A stretch of DNA of 64,000 nt from Paenibacillus azoreducens (lineage in GTDB: Bacteria; Bacillota; Bacilli; Paenibacillales; Paenibacillaceae), in contig NZ_AP025343.1 in NCBI RefSeq assembly GCF_021654775.1, positions 5,981,501 to 6,045,500 on the forward strand. The letters run 5' to 3'. Numbering within the stretch: position 1 is the first letter of the stretch; every line of letters begins with the position of its first letter. The notes below the pieces were generated by a model. It searched no databases and was not told where the DNA came from. It was given only the letters and a program-made list of their open reading frames with translations. Positions 32,094 to 41,162 of this stretch are shown here, piece after piece. Both the position numbers and the translations under genes were made by a program.

Positions 32094-32120
32094 AAAAAGA
32101 GCCGCCGAGGCAGCTCCTTT
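32094..32120 (-). terminator. Rho-independent terminator
   Basis: On the minus strand GGAGCTGCC pairs with GGCGGCTC, followed by TTTTTTC. It ends the alpha/beta hydrolase gene. Confidence 0.75.
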
Positions 32121-32124
32121 AATT

Positions 32125-32919
32125 TTACTTGGTGAAATATTCAGTCAAAACAGGAGCGAGGAAATCCGGAGCCACGTTATGATCCTGACTCTCGAGGATG
32201 TGGCACTTTGCATTGGGGAGTCTGTCCACGAGCGCTTTTACTGCATTTTGCTGGTATTCAGGACTTGTCCCTCCACCCACCACGAGCGTAGGGATCGAGA
32301 CCGAAGACCACCGCTCGGCTGGCAATGGGTTGCCCGACATGGTGTCACCCATGATGATGCCATCATAGACCAATGTGTGCGCTACATCTTCCATGGCCGG
32401 CCAGAATGGGGCTCTTCGCATCGGAGCAACGAAATCGGCAGGAACGCCTGCTGCTTTCGTTAAGAAATACTCAACTGCGTCGCCTCGGCGACCCAATGTT
32501 GTCAGCTCTTTGAGCTGCTTTAAATAATCCTCCGGCAGAGGATGACGCGAATTGTCAACGACGAACGGTGGCTCGTACAATGCGAGCTTCGTGATAGCAA
32601 GCTTGCGAGCTGCTTCGAGGGCAAGAACTCCTCCGGAAGACATGCCGAATACGAATGCCGATCCACCAGCCTCGTTGATAAGAGTTTCGATATCTTCGAC
32701 TTCGCGCTCAACTGCGTACGGCGCCGTGTCGCCGCTATCCCCTCGACCCCGACGATCGTAGTTGAATACGGTAAAGTGGGGTGACAGAAGCGAAGCAAGC
32801 TGCAACATCATCCGATCCGAACGAGTTTGGAATGCAGCGCATACCAAGATGATCGCCGGTCCATTTCCGAATATATCAAACGCAATGGTGGTTCCATCTT
32901 TCGAAAGTATTTTTTTCAT
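32125..32919 (-). CDS. Alpha/beta hydrolase
   Basis: From the AGGAGG-supported ATG at 32919 (264 residues). It has GNGPAIILVCAAFQTRSDRMM, the nucleophile elbow GMSSGG, YDRRGRGDSGD, VVGGGTSPEYQ and a late SQDHNVA with the His. The layout is that of alpha/beta hydrolases with a GxSxG elbow. It has no lid-like insertion. The promoter has the 19-base spacer of MerR-type regulation. Confidence 0.85.
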   Translation of the reverse strand: MKKILSKDGTTIAFDIFGNGPAIILVCAAFQTRSDRMMLQLASLLSPHFTVFNYDRRGRGDSGDTAPYAVEREVEDIETLINEAGGSAFVFGMSSGGVLALEAARKLAITKLALYEPPFVVDNSRHPLPEDYLKQLKELTTLGRRGDAVEYFLTKAAGVPADFVAPMRRAPFWPAMEDVAHTLVYDGIIMGDTMSGNPLPAERWSSVSIPTLVVGGGTSPEYQQNAVKALVDRLPNAKCHILESQDHNVAPDFLAPVLTEYFTK

Positions 32920-33020
32920 TATATTTGCCTCCTGAGATTTATAATTCACTTCTGAATGACCAATAGTCTGTTTTCAAAACCCTCCCCCTTCTTTGGTGTT
33001 AGCTTTTTATTAGTATCTGT

Positions 33021-33056
33021 AGTATAAAGCGTGACGTCGCGTAAGGTGCAAGAGGG
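33021..33056 (-). promoter_or_regulatory. Promoter with a 19-bp spacer and dyad (MerR-type)
   Basis: On the minus strand TTGCAC is followed by a 19-base spacer CTTACGCGACGTCACGCTT and TATACT. The spacer holds the dyad-like TTACG-CGACGT-CACG. An overlong spacer with a dyad inside it is the known mark of MerR-family-controlled promoters. It faces the hydrolase gene. No MerR gene is in the window. Confidence 0.55.
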
Positions 33057-33404
33057 TTAAAAACATAGGGACTTCCTTTTATGTTCGTTGCGTAGATAAC
33101 TTTCCACTAGTTAAGAAAAAGCAGCTGAAGAAAAAGTCGGCTGCCTTCAAATGTCTTAAATTATTAATAATTTAAATGACTATTTCCATTCATCTGTTGA
33201 ATGATTTGAAATTCTATACTCACCAGGTTCAGTCTGTACTGTTAACACGACTTCAGATGCACCTTCAGCTATTGTTGCAATCTCTTGTAATTAATTCATC
33301 TATACAATCTGTTAAAAATGACCCTGGTATGCTAATTCATCATTATTATTCCAGAATTTTATATAAGGGTGGTCGGCAAATCTCCCAGAAGGGAGGTGAT
33401 GCCC

Positions 33405-33484
33405 ATGGAGGTTAAAGATGCACTTTCCTTAATGTTCACGCTATGTTCATTTTGGCATTGCTCACCTACATGAAAAAGAAATAG
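33405..33484 (+). pseudogene. Decayed copy of the holin-like toxin gene
   Basis: GGGAGGTGATGCCC precedes ATG GAG GTT AAA GAT GCA CTT TCC, and the product starts MEVKDALSLMFT as the toxin at 30165-30260 does. One base is missing after that, so frame 0 ends soon, while the next frame reads MFILALLTYMKKK to TAG, the expected tail. GGGTGGTC before the gene and GACCACCC after it can pair, as in the intact locus. CTCCC-AGAA-GGGAG covers the ribosome-binding site. Confidence 0.7.
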
Positions 33485-33610
33485 ACCACCCTGGTATTTC
33501 GATCATCATGTTCTTCCTGACAAATGTTGATACGCCTCTACAGATTGCGCTCTATTCAAGTATTCCTCACAATGTTAGATGTTACCGCTGAAAACCGCGC
33601 TCCTGGAGTG

Positions 33611-33643
33611 CAAAAAAAAGAGACGGTCTCTCAACCGTCTCCG
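33611..33643 (-). terminator. Rho-independent terminator
   Basis: On the minus strand GAGACGGTTGAGAGACCGTCTC forms a stem with a short loop and is followed by TTTTTTTT. It ends the lipoprotein gene. Confidence 0.85.
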
Positions 33644-33686
33644 ATTCTTTCGGAAGCTTTTGTTTTCTTGAATTATGGTTATCTCA

Positions 33687-35225
33687 TTAATTTCTTTCAA
33701 TCGTCAAAACTAATTCCTTCGCGTCCCAATATCCTTCTGCGCCAAGGGCTTTGGTGATGAATTTCATCGGCACGTAGGCATATCCTTCGAAGCTTTGCAC
33801 CGGTTGGCTAAGCGTTTGGGCCACGCCATCGATGGAAGCTTCCTTCGAGCCCATTTTCAGGACGATTTTGGAGCCGGTCAGGTCGTCGGTCAACGTCATT
33901 TGCTTAGTGGCTTTATCCCATTTCAGGTCCGCATCAAGTTGATCGGCCACGTATTTGACCGGTACCATAAGCGTGCCTTTGACAATGACCGGCTCATAAC
34001 CCGCATCATACAAGATGGACGGGTCTTCATCGGAGTAGAGCGTGAACGATTTATGCGTAATCTTCAAATCATCTTTAAGCAAGCGGTACAGCTCGGACTG
34101 ACGATCCACATGGCGCAGCATAGCACCCGGAGAGCCTTCGCCAGGAGTAACGTCCCAAACTCCCTTAGAGCTATCTACGTCATGAACGGTTACCGGCTCG
34201 TTGATTTTCCACATTTCCGTTTCGGAACGCACCTTCACCTGCTTGATCGGCAAGTCCTCGGTTGCCGGAAGCTGCACGGTCAGATCCATGATTTGCTTGC
34301 GGATCTTCAGCTTGCTGTCAAGCATCAAATCGAGGGAAAGCACGGTGTTTTTGCTCAAAATGTCTTTGAGCTCAGGCGAGTCCGCAAGCAGCTCTTTGAC
34401 GTTTTTGTCATAGTCAGGCAGCAGCTCATTCAGCATGCTTGTCAGTTCTTTCACTGCTTCATTGATCTGTTTTTCCTTATCTGCTTTGGATAATGCATTT
34501 TTTCCATCCTCAGAAGTTCCGGCATAAGCGGCAAAAATCGGATAATACGTATCGTACAGGCGGCCGATTAACTCCTTCATGCCCTCCTGATCCTTCGACA
34601 AGCTTGTCAGGAAGCCTTTGGCCAGGTCCGCCAGCTCATCGCCGCGAATGTCGATATGCAGTTTTTGCAGAGACAGCGATTCCCCGTTCACAGTATCCGT
34701 TACAGGCGTTACGGAAATGGAGGAAGGATTCGGCGCGTGTTTCAGCAGGAATCCGAAAATATCCTTGTACGATTCCATAATCGTTTCATCCGTCATTTTC
34801 GTACCGGCAAAAGCCATATCCAGTTCTTGCATGTCAAGCGGAACGGACGCAGGCTGCGTCATCCCTTCCACAAACAGCTTCATCGTCTTCGGATCAATTG
34901 CCACGTGGAAAGGAAGCTTTTTGCCGCTAAACTGTACGGCCCCTTCCATGGACATATGCTTTGAATCCTGTAAAATAGCCTGATCAATCGTTACGGATAA
35001 AGAATTCAAAATTTCAATGGCCTTCCGGTCCTCTTCCTTTAGCTTACCATCTGCAGGGACCAGCTGCAGGGATAACGTTTGTTTGGACATCGAAGATTTG
35101 ACATCTAGCGTGCCCAAGACCGCTTTGCTGACATCCACGCCGCCAATGGCTTGACAGCCTGCGAGCAGCACCAGGAGCAAGGACAGCACAGCGGCCAAAC
35201 CCAATTTAAAACGCCTCATCATCAT
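33687..35225 (-). CDS. Lipoprotein with copper-amine-oxidase-N-terminal-like domain
   Basis: The 512-residue protein starts MMMRRFKLGLAAVLSLLLVLLAGC, a lipoprotein signal with the cysteine of LLAGC. The long central part is helical and unassigned. The C-terminal 110 residues contain two copper-amine-oxidase-N-like units, YEPVIVKGTLMVPVKYVADQL and QSFEGYAYVPMKFITKAL. In Paenibacillus such domains stand for attachment to peptidoglycan or cell-surface glycan, in other families for dimerisation. AAGGAGG is close to three possible ATGs. The composition is richer in GC, marking the start of the ordinary region. Confidence 0.7.
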   Translation of the reverse strand: MMMRRFKLGLAAVLSLLLVLLAGCQAIGGVDVSKAVLGTLDVKSSMSKQTLSLQLVPADGKLKEEDRKAIEILNSLSVTIDQAILQDSKHMSMEGAVQFSGKKLPFHVAIDPKTMKLFVEGMTQPASVPLDMQELDMAFAGTKMTDETIMESYKDIFGFLLKHAPNPSSISVTPVTDTVNGESLSLQKLHIDIRGDELADLAKGFLTSLSKDQEGMKELIGRLYDTYYPIFAAYAGTSEDGKNALSKADKEKQINEAVKELTSMLNELLPDYDKNVKELLADSPELKDILSKNTVLSLDLMLDSKLKIRKQIMDLTVQLPATEDLPIKQVKVRSETEMWKINEPVTVHDVDSSKGVWDVTPGEGSPGAMLRHVDRQSELYRLLKDDLKITHKSFTLYSDEDPSILYDAGYEPVIVKGTLMVPVKYVADQLDADLKWDKATKQMTLTDDLTGSKIVLKMGSKEASIDGVAQTLSQPVQSFEGYAYVPMKFITKALGAEGYWDAKELVLTIERN

Positions 35226-35379
35226 GTTCCTCCTTATGTATACTATTTTTATTTCTTGCGATAAATAGAGCAGAAATTATCCGCTTGCATATAGTATGCC
35301 AGTGCCTGGACACGCATGTAAACTTATTTTTTGTTTAATTCCCCCCTAATTCGGCGATTTGGCTGAAATAACGTGATTT

Positions 35380-35430
35380 TGCAAGGAAAAGCTCCTTTTT
35401 TTAAAAAATCGCACAAAAAAGCAGCCCCGA
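35380..35430 (-). terminator. Hairpin-rich spacer with poly-T/A runs
   Basis: GCAGCCCCGAATCTACCTGCTGC forms a stem-loop, and A-runs precede it, so on the minus strand it is a plausible terminator for the GNAT gene at 35488-35997. The position is not exact. Confidence 0.4.
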
Positions 35431-35487
35431 ATCTACCTGCTGCAGATGCATTGGAGTTGCTTTTTCTTTATTCCTTTTTTAAAAATC

Positions 35488-35997
35488 TTACACTTCCACC
35501 TTTTTGCCGACAATCACCAGATCGCGTTCGATTCCATCCAGCTCAGCTACTCCCGGCAGGAAGCCCCATTCCTCAAAACCATACTTACGCAGTAATTTCA
35601 GACTTGGATCATTATGACCGAATATAAAACCGACCAGCCGTTTGAGGCCAAGGCGCGGACATGCCGCAAAAGCTTTTTCCAGCAAAATGCCTCCTACCCC
35701 CTGCCCGCGGCAGGCTTCCGACACATAAATGCTGATCTCAGCCGTCGCATTGTAGGCTGCCCGACCATAAAAAGATTGAAAGCTCAACCAGGCCACGATT
35801 TCACCCTTGGACCTCATAACCCACAGCGGGCGGTGATGGCTGTTATGCTCCCCGAACCATTGTTTGCGGCTTTCGACCGTTATCGGTTCCAGATCCGCAG
35901 TCACTTGTCTTCCGGCGACAGTCGAGTTGTAAATGGCAACAATCGCAGGCAGATCCTCCGGCTTCGCGTCTTCAATCGTATAGTTGTCCAGTTTCAT
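35488..35997 (-). CDS. GNAT acetyltransferase, phosphinothricin acetyltransferase (PAT) type
   Basis: The 169-residue protein begins [30 protein letters not shown], and has [34 protein letters not shown], the signature of PAT/bar-like GNATs (Y-x-x-T-x-E-x-S-x-Y and R-G-x-G-x-G). Such proteins acetylate phosphinothricin or related methionine analogues, and many homologues have other substrates. The length agrees with the family. AGGAGG before the ATG. Confidence 0.8.
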   Translation of the reverse strand: MKLDNYTIEDAKPEDLPAIVAIYNSTVAGRQVTADLEPITVESRKQWFGEHNSHHRPLWVMRSKGEIVAWLSFQSFYGRAAYNATAEISIYVSEACRGQGVGGILLEKAFAACPRLGLKRLVGFIFGHNDPSLKLLRKYGFEEWGFLPGVAELDGIERDLVIVGKKVEV

Positions 35998-36180
35998 GAT
36001 GTTGCACTCCTCCTACGGTTATCCGCCATTGAATTTCTTCTATTTTATAGGAAGAATGTCCATTGTGCTATCCTGTGAGGATAATTTCCTTTCTGACCTG
36101 TTTTTTCAGCAAATTTTCATCTAACGGAATTATGATGTACTCGATAGCGAAAACATTTAATATAAGGAGGAAATATAAAA

Positions 36181-36642
36181 ATGAACGCACCTCTACATCC
36201 TTTGATTGTACATTTTCCGATTGCACTCTTATCCCTTGCGGCAATATTCCAAATCCTTGCTCTTTGGCGCCCGCGTCTGTTCAATTTGCCGGCAAGCGGC
36301 CTTCTGGTACTGGGATTCATCAGCGGAATTTTTGCCTATTTAACCGGTGATGGCGGTGAACATTATGCGAAGAACGTATTTGGCGCAACGGAATCCATGA
36401 TTCATAAGCATGAAGATATCGCTTTTTATGCACTTCTGGTCTTCGGAGTTTTGCTTGCTTTGAAAGTACTGATTGGGTTGCCGTGGATAAAAGGGCATTT
36501 TGCGAAAGCGATTCGCTGGATTATGCCGCTGCTGCCGGTCATTTCCTTAGCCGGGCTTGTACTCATTTATTATACTGGTCACTTTGGCGGACAGATCATA
36601 TATCATGCCGGTACGGACGCGATTGGACAAACCTTGAAATAA
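36181..36642 (+). CDS. DUF2231-type membrane protein
   Basis: The 153-residue protein starts MNAPLHPLIVHFPIALLSLAAIFQIL, a hydrophobic beginning with the H-P-x-x-V-H-F-P of the DUF2231 group. It has four membrane helices (ALWRP..., GLLVLGFISGIFAYL, IAFYALLVFGVLLALKV, LPVISLAGLVLIYYTG) and a His-containing ESMIHKHED. Histidines in helices suggest haem binding in some relatives. AAGGAGG before the ATG. Confidence 0.75.
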   Translation: MNAPLHPLIVHFPIALLSLAAIFQILALWRPRLFNLPASGLLVLGFISGIFAYLTGDGGEHYAKNVFGATESMIHKHEDIAFYALLVFGVLLALKVLIGLPWIKGHFAKAIRWIMPLLPVISLAGLVLIYYTGHFGGQIIYHAGTDAIGQTLK

Positions 36643-36841
36643 TGCAAACGAAAACAAGAAAATGAAACGAAAAATACGGGGGTTAGCCTCATGAGGCTGC
36701 TGCTGGCTTAAGATGATGCAAGACTAGCCAAAGTGCTTTCCCGGCTCTCTAGAAAACCGTTCAAGCCAAAGGAACATCGGTGTTATAATAGAAGAGCTGT
36801 AAATAGAACGAGAACCTTTAGTCTGGAAAGGAAGGTAGACT

Positions 36842-37933
36842 ATGAGCCAACGTATTGACCAATTAATGTTGTCCATGATTGAAAAAGGCCTCGACGGCCT
36901 GCTGGTTACCGATCCCAAACATGTGTATTACTTGACCGGATTTGCAAGCGATCCGCATGAACGGTTTCTGGGTCTTCTGCTTGAACGCGGAGAGGAACCG
37001 GTCCTGATCACGCCTGCGCTGGACGCCGAAGCCGCCCATGCCGCATCCAGCGTGCAAAATATCGTCACCCACAGTGATACGGACAATCCTTACCAAGTGC
37101 TCAAGCAGCAGTTTAAAGGCAGCATCGGCACCCTGGGCATCGAAAAGGAACAGCTCACCGTGGCGCGTTATGAAGAACTGACCGCCGTCGTTTCCGCCAA
37201 ACAGTACAGCGATATCGGCCCGCTGCTGCGCAGCATGCGAGTCAATAAATCGCCGGAAGAAGTCAAACGCATGCAGCATGCGATCCATCTGATCGAAGAA
37301 GTGCTGCGTCAAGGACTCAAAAGCGTAAAAGCAGGCGTTACCGAAATCGAAATCGTCGCCGAGCTAGAATATCTGATGAAAAAACTCGGTGCGGAAGGCC
37401 CTTCTTTTGATACGATGGTGCTGTCTGGACCGAAAACCGCGCTGCCGCACGGAGCGCCGGGAGACCGCAAAATCCAGCATGGAGACCTGCTGATGTTTGA
37501 CATGGGCGTTTATGCAAATGGTTATGCATCCGATATTACCCGCACCTTTGCTGTGGGAGAGATCTCCTCTGAGTTAAAATCGATCTACAACGCGGTATTG
37601 GAAGCGAACCTGCAGGGCATTCAGGCGATCAAGCCAGGTGTTACCCTTGCTTCGGTCGACCAAGCGGCTCGCAATGCGATCGAAAAAGCCGGCTACGGCC
37701 CATATTTCCTGCATCGCCTGGGACATGGTCTCGGCATCGACGTACATGAATACCCTTCTGTGCATGGCAACAACAGCGATCTGGTGCAGTCTGGCATGAT
37801 TTTTACCGTTGAGCCTGGTGTTTATGTGGCCGGACTTGGCGGCGTACGGATCGAAGACGATATTTTCGTCACGGACAACGGCGTTGAGGTACTGACCTCC
37901 TACCCTAAAGAGTTGATTACGCTCGAAGTGTAA
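36842..37933 (+). CDS. M24 family Xaa-Pro aminopeptidase
   Basis: The protein of 363 residues has the creatinase-like N-terminal domain (LTGFASDPHERFLGLLL) and a pita-bread C-terminal domain. Metal ligands are visible: LLMFDMGVYANGYASDITRTFAVG (two Asp), FLHRLGHGLGIDVHEYPSV (His), FTVEPGVYV and GVRIEDDIFV (two Glu). The fit is best with PepQ/YqhT-type Xaa-Pro (dipeptidyl) peptidases that release N-terminal residues before proline. A promoter TATAATAG lies at 36784. AAGGAAGG before the ATG; terminator at 37967. Confidence 0.85.
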   Translation: MSQRIDQLMLSMIEKGLDGLLVTDPKHVYYLTGFASDPHERFLGLLLERGEEPVLITPALDAEAAHAASSVQNIVTHSDTDNPYQVLKQQFKGSIGTLGIEKEQLTVARYEELTAVVSAKQYSDIGPLLRSMRVNKSPEEVKRMQHAIHLIEEVLRQGLKSVKAGVTEIEIVAELEYLMKKLGAEGPSFDTMVLSGPKTALPHGAPGDRKIQHGDLLMFDMGVYANGYASDITRTFAVGEISSELKSIYNAVLEANLQGIQAIKPGVTLASVDQAARNAIEKAGYGPYFLHRLGHGLGIDVHEYPSVHGNNSDLVQSGMIFTVEPGVYVAGLGGVRIEDDIFVTDNGVEVLTSYPKELITLEV

Positions 37934-37966
37934 GCAGCGGTAGAATACAGCATTTTGATGTATATA

Positions 37967-38016
37967 CAAAAAACCGGATGCCCTATCTCCGTATGGGATA
38001 CTGCTTCCGGTTTTTA
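37967..38016 (+). terminator. Rho-independent terminator
   Basis: AAAAACCGGA...TCCGGTTTTT forms a stem with the loop TGCCCTATCTCCGTATGGGATACTGCT, itself able to form a stem. It closes the M24 peptidase gene. Confidence 0.8.
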
Positions 38017-38059
38017 TTTAACCATATAGTCAAAATTAATTGGCTCAATCTCATAAATA

Positions 38060-38220
38060 GTACTTTATAAAACGAAAGTAGCGGAGGGGACGGAATCGAT
38101 CTGAAGAAGCGATAGCGGTCGCCTTTGTCTCCGAATTTATACCTTCATGAAGATAAGATAAAAGAAATTTGGAGACAACAGCGATCGGAAGAACGATCCG
38201 TAACCGTAGCGGTCAACTCG
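38060..38220. repeat. Imperfect inverted repeat, GTCGCCTTTGTCTCCGAATTT type
   Basis: AGCGGTCGCCTTTGTCTCCGAATTT on one side and AAATTTGGAGACAACAGCGATC on the other form an inverted repeat with a few mismatches. The flanks GGCGGAGGGGACGGAATCGATC and GGAAGAACGATCCG are similar to each other in part. No gene is present. I recall similar elements between Paenibacillus genes but cannot check it here. Confidence 0.5.
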
Positions 38221-38267
38221 TGAGATGTCAGTAACTAATTTCAATATTTAGCTAATAAATTGAGACG

Positions 38268-38963
38268 TCAATCCTCTTCCGCAAACTTGAAGTCGCGCGC
38301 AATGTACAAAAACGGCGTCCCCACGGCGGTCAGCACGAATTTGATCAGATACGTCGTCAGGAACACTTCCAGCCAAATCGTCCAGGTAAAACCTTCTCTG
38401 CCCGCAAACGCGATCACACAAAAAACGAGCGTATCCACAAACGAGCTGATCATCGTACTGCCGTTGTTGCGGATCCAAAACTGATGGCGTTTGCCGTAAA
38501 ATTTACGGATCCATGAATACAGCCGTACGTCCAGGAACTGGCTCACAAAATAAGCCGTCAAACTCCCCAGCGCAAGCCGCGGCATCAGGCCGAAAATACT
38601 CTGCAAAGCCTTCTGCATTTCATCCTCTTTGCCGCCGAGCGGCGTGAAATACAAAGCCATCTGCATCAGCACGGTTGTCATAATAAGGGTGAAGAAACCG
38701 AACCAAACCGCTTTTTTCGCTTCTTGTCTGCCGTATTTCTCATTCAGCAGATCGCTTGTCATATACAAGCTGACATACATCGTATTGCCAAGCGTCATGG
38801 CGATGCCGAACATCTCGATGGTTTTGGTCACTTGAATGTTGGCAATCACGGTTGCTACCCCGATCCAGGCATACAAGCCTTTTTTGCCGAACAAACGGTA
38901 ACAAAGCAAATAAAGTGAAAAATTGACGAGTACGAAAAAGATACCCCATAACAAATTAAACAT
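38268..38963 (-). CDS. Queuosine precursor transporter (YhhQ/VUT family)
   Basis: The 231-residue protein has six hydrophobic segments and the family marks IGVATVIANIQVTK, GNTMYVSLYMTSDLLNEKYG, and LDVRLYSWIRKFYGKRHQFWIRNNGSTMISSFVDTLVF (R-N-N-x-S-T-x-x-S-x-x-D). The VUT/YhhQ family imports preQ0/preQ1-type precursors for tRNA queuosine. The preQ1-I riboswitch immediately upstream supports this substrate. TAGGAGG precedes the start. It stands alone. Confidence 0.85.
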   Translation of the reverse strand: MFNLLWGIFFVLVNFSLYLLCYRLFGKKGLYAWIGVATVIANIQVTKTIEMFGIAMTLGNTMYVSLYMTSDLLNEKYGRQEAKKAVWFGFFTLIMTTVLMQMALYFTPLGGKEDEMQKALQSIFGLMPRLALGSLTAYFVSQFLDVRLYSWIRKFYGKRHQFWIRNNGSTMISSFVDTLVFCVIAFAGREGFTWTIWLEVFLTTYLIKFVLTAVGTPFLYIARDFKFAEED

Positions 38964-38972
38964 ATGATGCTG

Positions 38973-39012
38973 CCTCCTAGTTTTGATTACGCGGGATGGT
39001 TGCGAACCGCGG
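38973..39012 (-). promoter_or_regulatory. preQ1-I riboswitch
   Basis: On the minus strand CGCGG pairs with CCGCG around TTCGCAACCATC, followed by TAATCAAAACTAGGAGG. The layout, a five-base stem, the U-C-G-C-A-type loop, an A-rich tail and the pseudoknot partner in front of the Shine-Dalgarno, is that of preQ1 class I aptamers, close to the Thermoanaerobacter example. Binding of preQ1 would tie up TAGGAGG and reduce translation. Confidence 0.8.
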
Positions 39013-39179
39013 TTTTTGAGAGGTTTCGCCGCTCAAAAACATGTTCTAATGTAACATAAATCTGCGGCCCGTGGCTACGTTTTTTTGCTCGGCGGTATAT
39101 ATTCCTAGTTATTGCAAGGAGAATCGAAAAGAAAAGCTTCTATTCGAAGCCCTTTCCACGATGATTGATGCTGCTTAAG

Positions 39180-39345
39180 ATAAAGCTTTTCTTGCGAGTA
39201 GAGAGTCTTCAGCTTCCGCTGAAAACTTATACTTTCTTTGCTCTAAAATAACCCCACAAAGTGGAGCCTATGCTTCGATGCTTATTCCAAATACTTTGCG
39301 GGGACCCCCAAAAAAACTTATAAATTCTATACTGCTAAAAAAAGC
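39180..39345. repeat. Dispersed repeat shared with 62740-62905
   Basis: CTAAAATAACCCCACAAAGTGGAGCC...GCTTATTCCAAATACTTTGCGGGGACCCCCAAAAAAACTTATA is nearly the same as the sequence at 62795-62880. CCCCACAAAG can pair with CTTTGCGGGG. A decaying Gly/Ala tail before it (CTTTTCTTGCGAG...) is shared too. No reading frame. Confidence 0.65.
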
Positions 39346-39366
39346 CCCGGCATCCGCCGAGGCTCG
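39337..39366 (-). terminator. Rho-independent terminator of tcyP
   Basis: On the minus strand CCTCGGCGGATGCCGGGG forms a stem and is followed by CTTTTTTT. Confidence 0.8.
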
Positions 39367-39406
39367 AAACTTCATCGATATAAAACGCTGTACACCCTTT
39401 TCCTAT

Positions 39407-40801
39407 TTATACTTGAACCGCGTTATCCAACTCTATGTCATTTTTAAAAACGTCATGGTCGTTTTCCTTCAAAATTTTGCTGGACACAAGCCCGGCAACC
39501 ATCGAGTCGTTTACGTTCAGCGCCGTCCGGCCCATATCGATCAGCGGTTCAACCGAGATCAGGAGACCGGCCAAAGCTACCGGCAAGTTCATCGTGGACA
39601 GCACGATCAGGGAAGCGAAAGTCGCCCCGCCGCCGACGCCGGCCACGCCAAAGGAACTGATGACAACAATCAGGATCAGCTTCACGATAAAGCTCCAGCT
39701 AAGCGGGTCGATCCCTACCGTAGGCGCGATCATGCAGGCAAGCATGGCCGGATAAATACCGGCGCAGCCGTTTTGTCCGATCGTTGCCCCAAAGGTTGCG
39801 GACAAGTTGGCAATTCCTTCGGATACGCCCAGCTTCTTCGTTTGCGTCTCCACATTCAGCGGAATCGTAGCCGCACTTGAACGGGAAGTGAAAGCAAAGG
39901 TCAGCGTCGGGAGTACCTTCCGCAAATATTGAACCGGATTAAATCCGAACAGAGCCACAATAATCAGGTGAATGATGAACATCACAATCAGAGCGACGTA
40001 CGATGCACCCACGAATTTGATCAGCTTCAAAATCTCGTCGACATTGGTTGTCGCTACCGTTTTCGTAATCAAGGCGAGAATGCCGTATGGCGTCAGCCTC
40101 AATACGAGAGTAACAATCCTCAACACGACAGCGTATACGGCCTCAACCATTTTCCGGAAGGTTGCGGCTTGCTCCGGCTTTTTGCGGTCAATGCCCAGCA
40201 CGGCCACGCCGATAAATGCGGAGAAAATAACGACCGCCAGCGTGGAGGAACGGCGCGCGCCCGTCATATCGGCAAACGGATTGGTCGGCACGAATTCCAG
40301 GATTTGCTGCGGAATGGTTTTATCCTGCACATCCCCGAGTTTTTGCTCCAGCTTTTGCCCCTGCTGCATTTCCCGGTCGCCTGCTTTGATGTCAATAGCT
40401 TTCAGGTCAAAACTGAGGCTGGTTGCAATACTGACAGCCGCAGCGATGGCTACGGTAATCAGCAGCACCCCGATAATCGAACCGCTCATTTTCCCAAGGT
40501 TTTGTCTGCCTTTCAGGTTCATGATCGCCGAAATAATCGAGACCATGATCAGCGGAATAACCACCATCTGCAGCAGGCCTACGTACCCGTAACCCGCCAG
40601 GTTGAACCAGTCCGTGGACTTGGCAATAACATTGGAGTCAACACCGAAAATCAACTGCAAAATAACGCCGAATACAATGCCGAGTCCCAAGCCGGTAAAC
40701 ACGCGTTTCGTGAACGATACATGCTTCTTCTGCATCCACAGCAGCAGGCCGATCAGAGCCAGCATGACGATCACATTGACAATTACCCATAGTGTATCCA
40801 T
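39407..40801 (-). CDS. tcyP: L-cystine:cation symporter TcyP-type
   Basis: The protein of about 464 residues is a sodium/dicarboxylate-symporter-family carrier of the TcyP/YhcL group: an N-terminal QMVVIPLIMVSIISAIMN, the S-rich hairpin FTSRSSAATIPLNVETQ, the long 'NGCAGIYPAMLACMIAPTVG' and 'GVAGVGGGATFASLIVL'. TcyP imports L-cystine at high affinity in Bacillus. The GTG/ATG choice: ATG at 40801 follows AAGGGG at 11 bases; the GTG at 40813 is too close. The upstream region is non-coding; no S-box was recognised. Confidence 0.85.
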   Translation of the reverse strand: MDTLWVIVNVIVMLALIGLLLWMQKKHVSFTKRVFTGLGLGIVFGVILQLIFGVDSNVIAKSTDWFNLAGYGYVGLLQMVVIPLIMVSIISAIMNLKGRQNLGKMSGSIIGVLLITVAIAAAVSIATSLSFDLKAIDIKAGDREMQQGQKLEQKLGDVQDKTIPQQILEFVPTNPFADMTGARRSSTLAVVIFSAFIGVAVLGIDRKKPEQAATFRKMVEAVYAVVLRIVTLVLRLTPYGILALITKTVATTNVDEILKLIKFVGASYVALIVMFIIHLIIVALFGFNPVQYLRKVLPTLTFAFTSRSSAATIPLNVETQTKKLGVSEGIANLSATFGATIGQNGCAGIYPAMLACMIAPTVGIDPLSWSFIVKLILIVVISSFGVAGVGGGATFASLIVLSTMNLPVALAGLLISVEPLIDMGRTALNVNDSMVAGLVSSKILKENDHDVFKNDIELDNAVQV

Positions 40802-41162
40802 CTTCTTTTGCACCCCTTTATTTATTGTTTAAGGCCTGCCTGCAGCCATCCGCGTGTCGCCCGTTTCCCGAATGTCTGCATAGCCTTTTGATGATCCATG
40901 AGGATTTGGCCGAATGTACAAACTGCGCAGCTGCCCACTTACACCCCCGGCAAATAAAAAATAAGTCCCATCCAATGCGGTCATGAAGTATGGTCAAGCT
41001 TATGTTGGCCAGTCAGTACATCGTAGTGTTTTCTTATATTAGCATAATTCATAGTATTTGGATAGGATTTATTTTTTGGATATTTTGGGAATGATAATAT
41101 TGATTTTGTGCCCCATTTGTATCATGATGTGCATCCTCAAACCAGTACCCTGCAGCTGCATT

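Noticed and set aside
33795..34493. Plus-strand frame of 232 codons opposite the lipoprotein gene
   Set aside because: No start context, antisense to a protein with signal peptide and known domains.
36863..37312. Minus-strand frame of 149 codons
   Set aside because: Shadow of the M24 peptidase gene, lacking start signals.
39929..40792. Plus-strand frames opposite tcyP
   Set aside because: Shadow frames; TcyP motifs are strong on the other strand.
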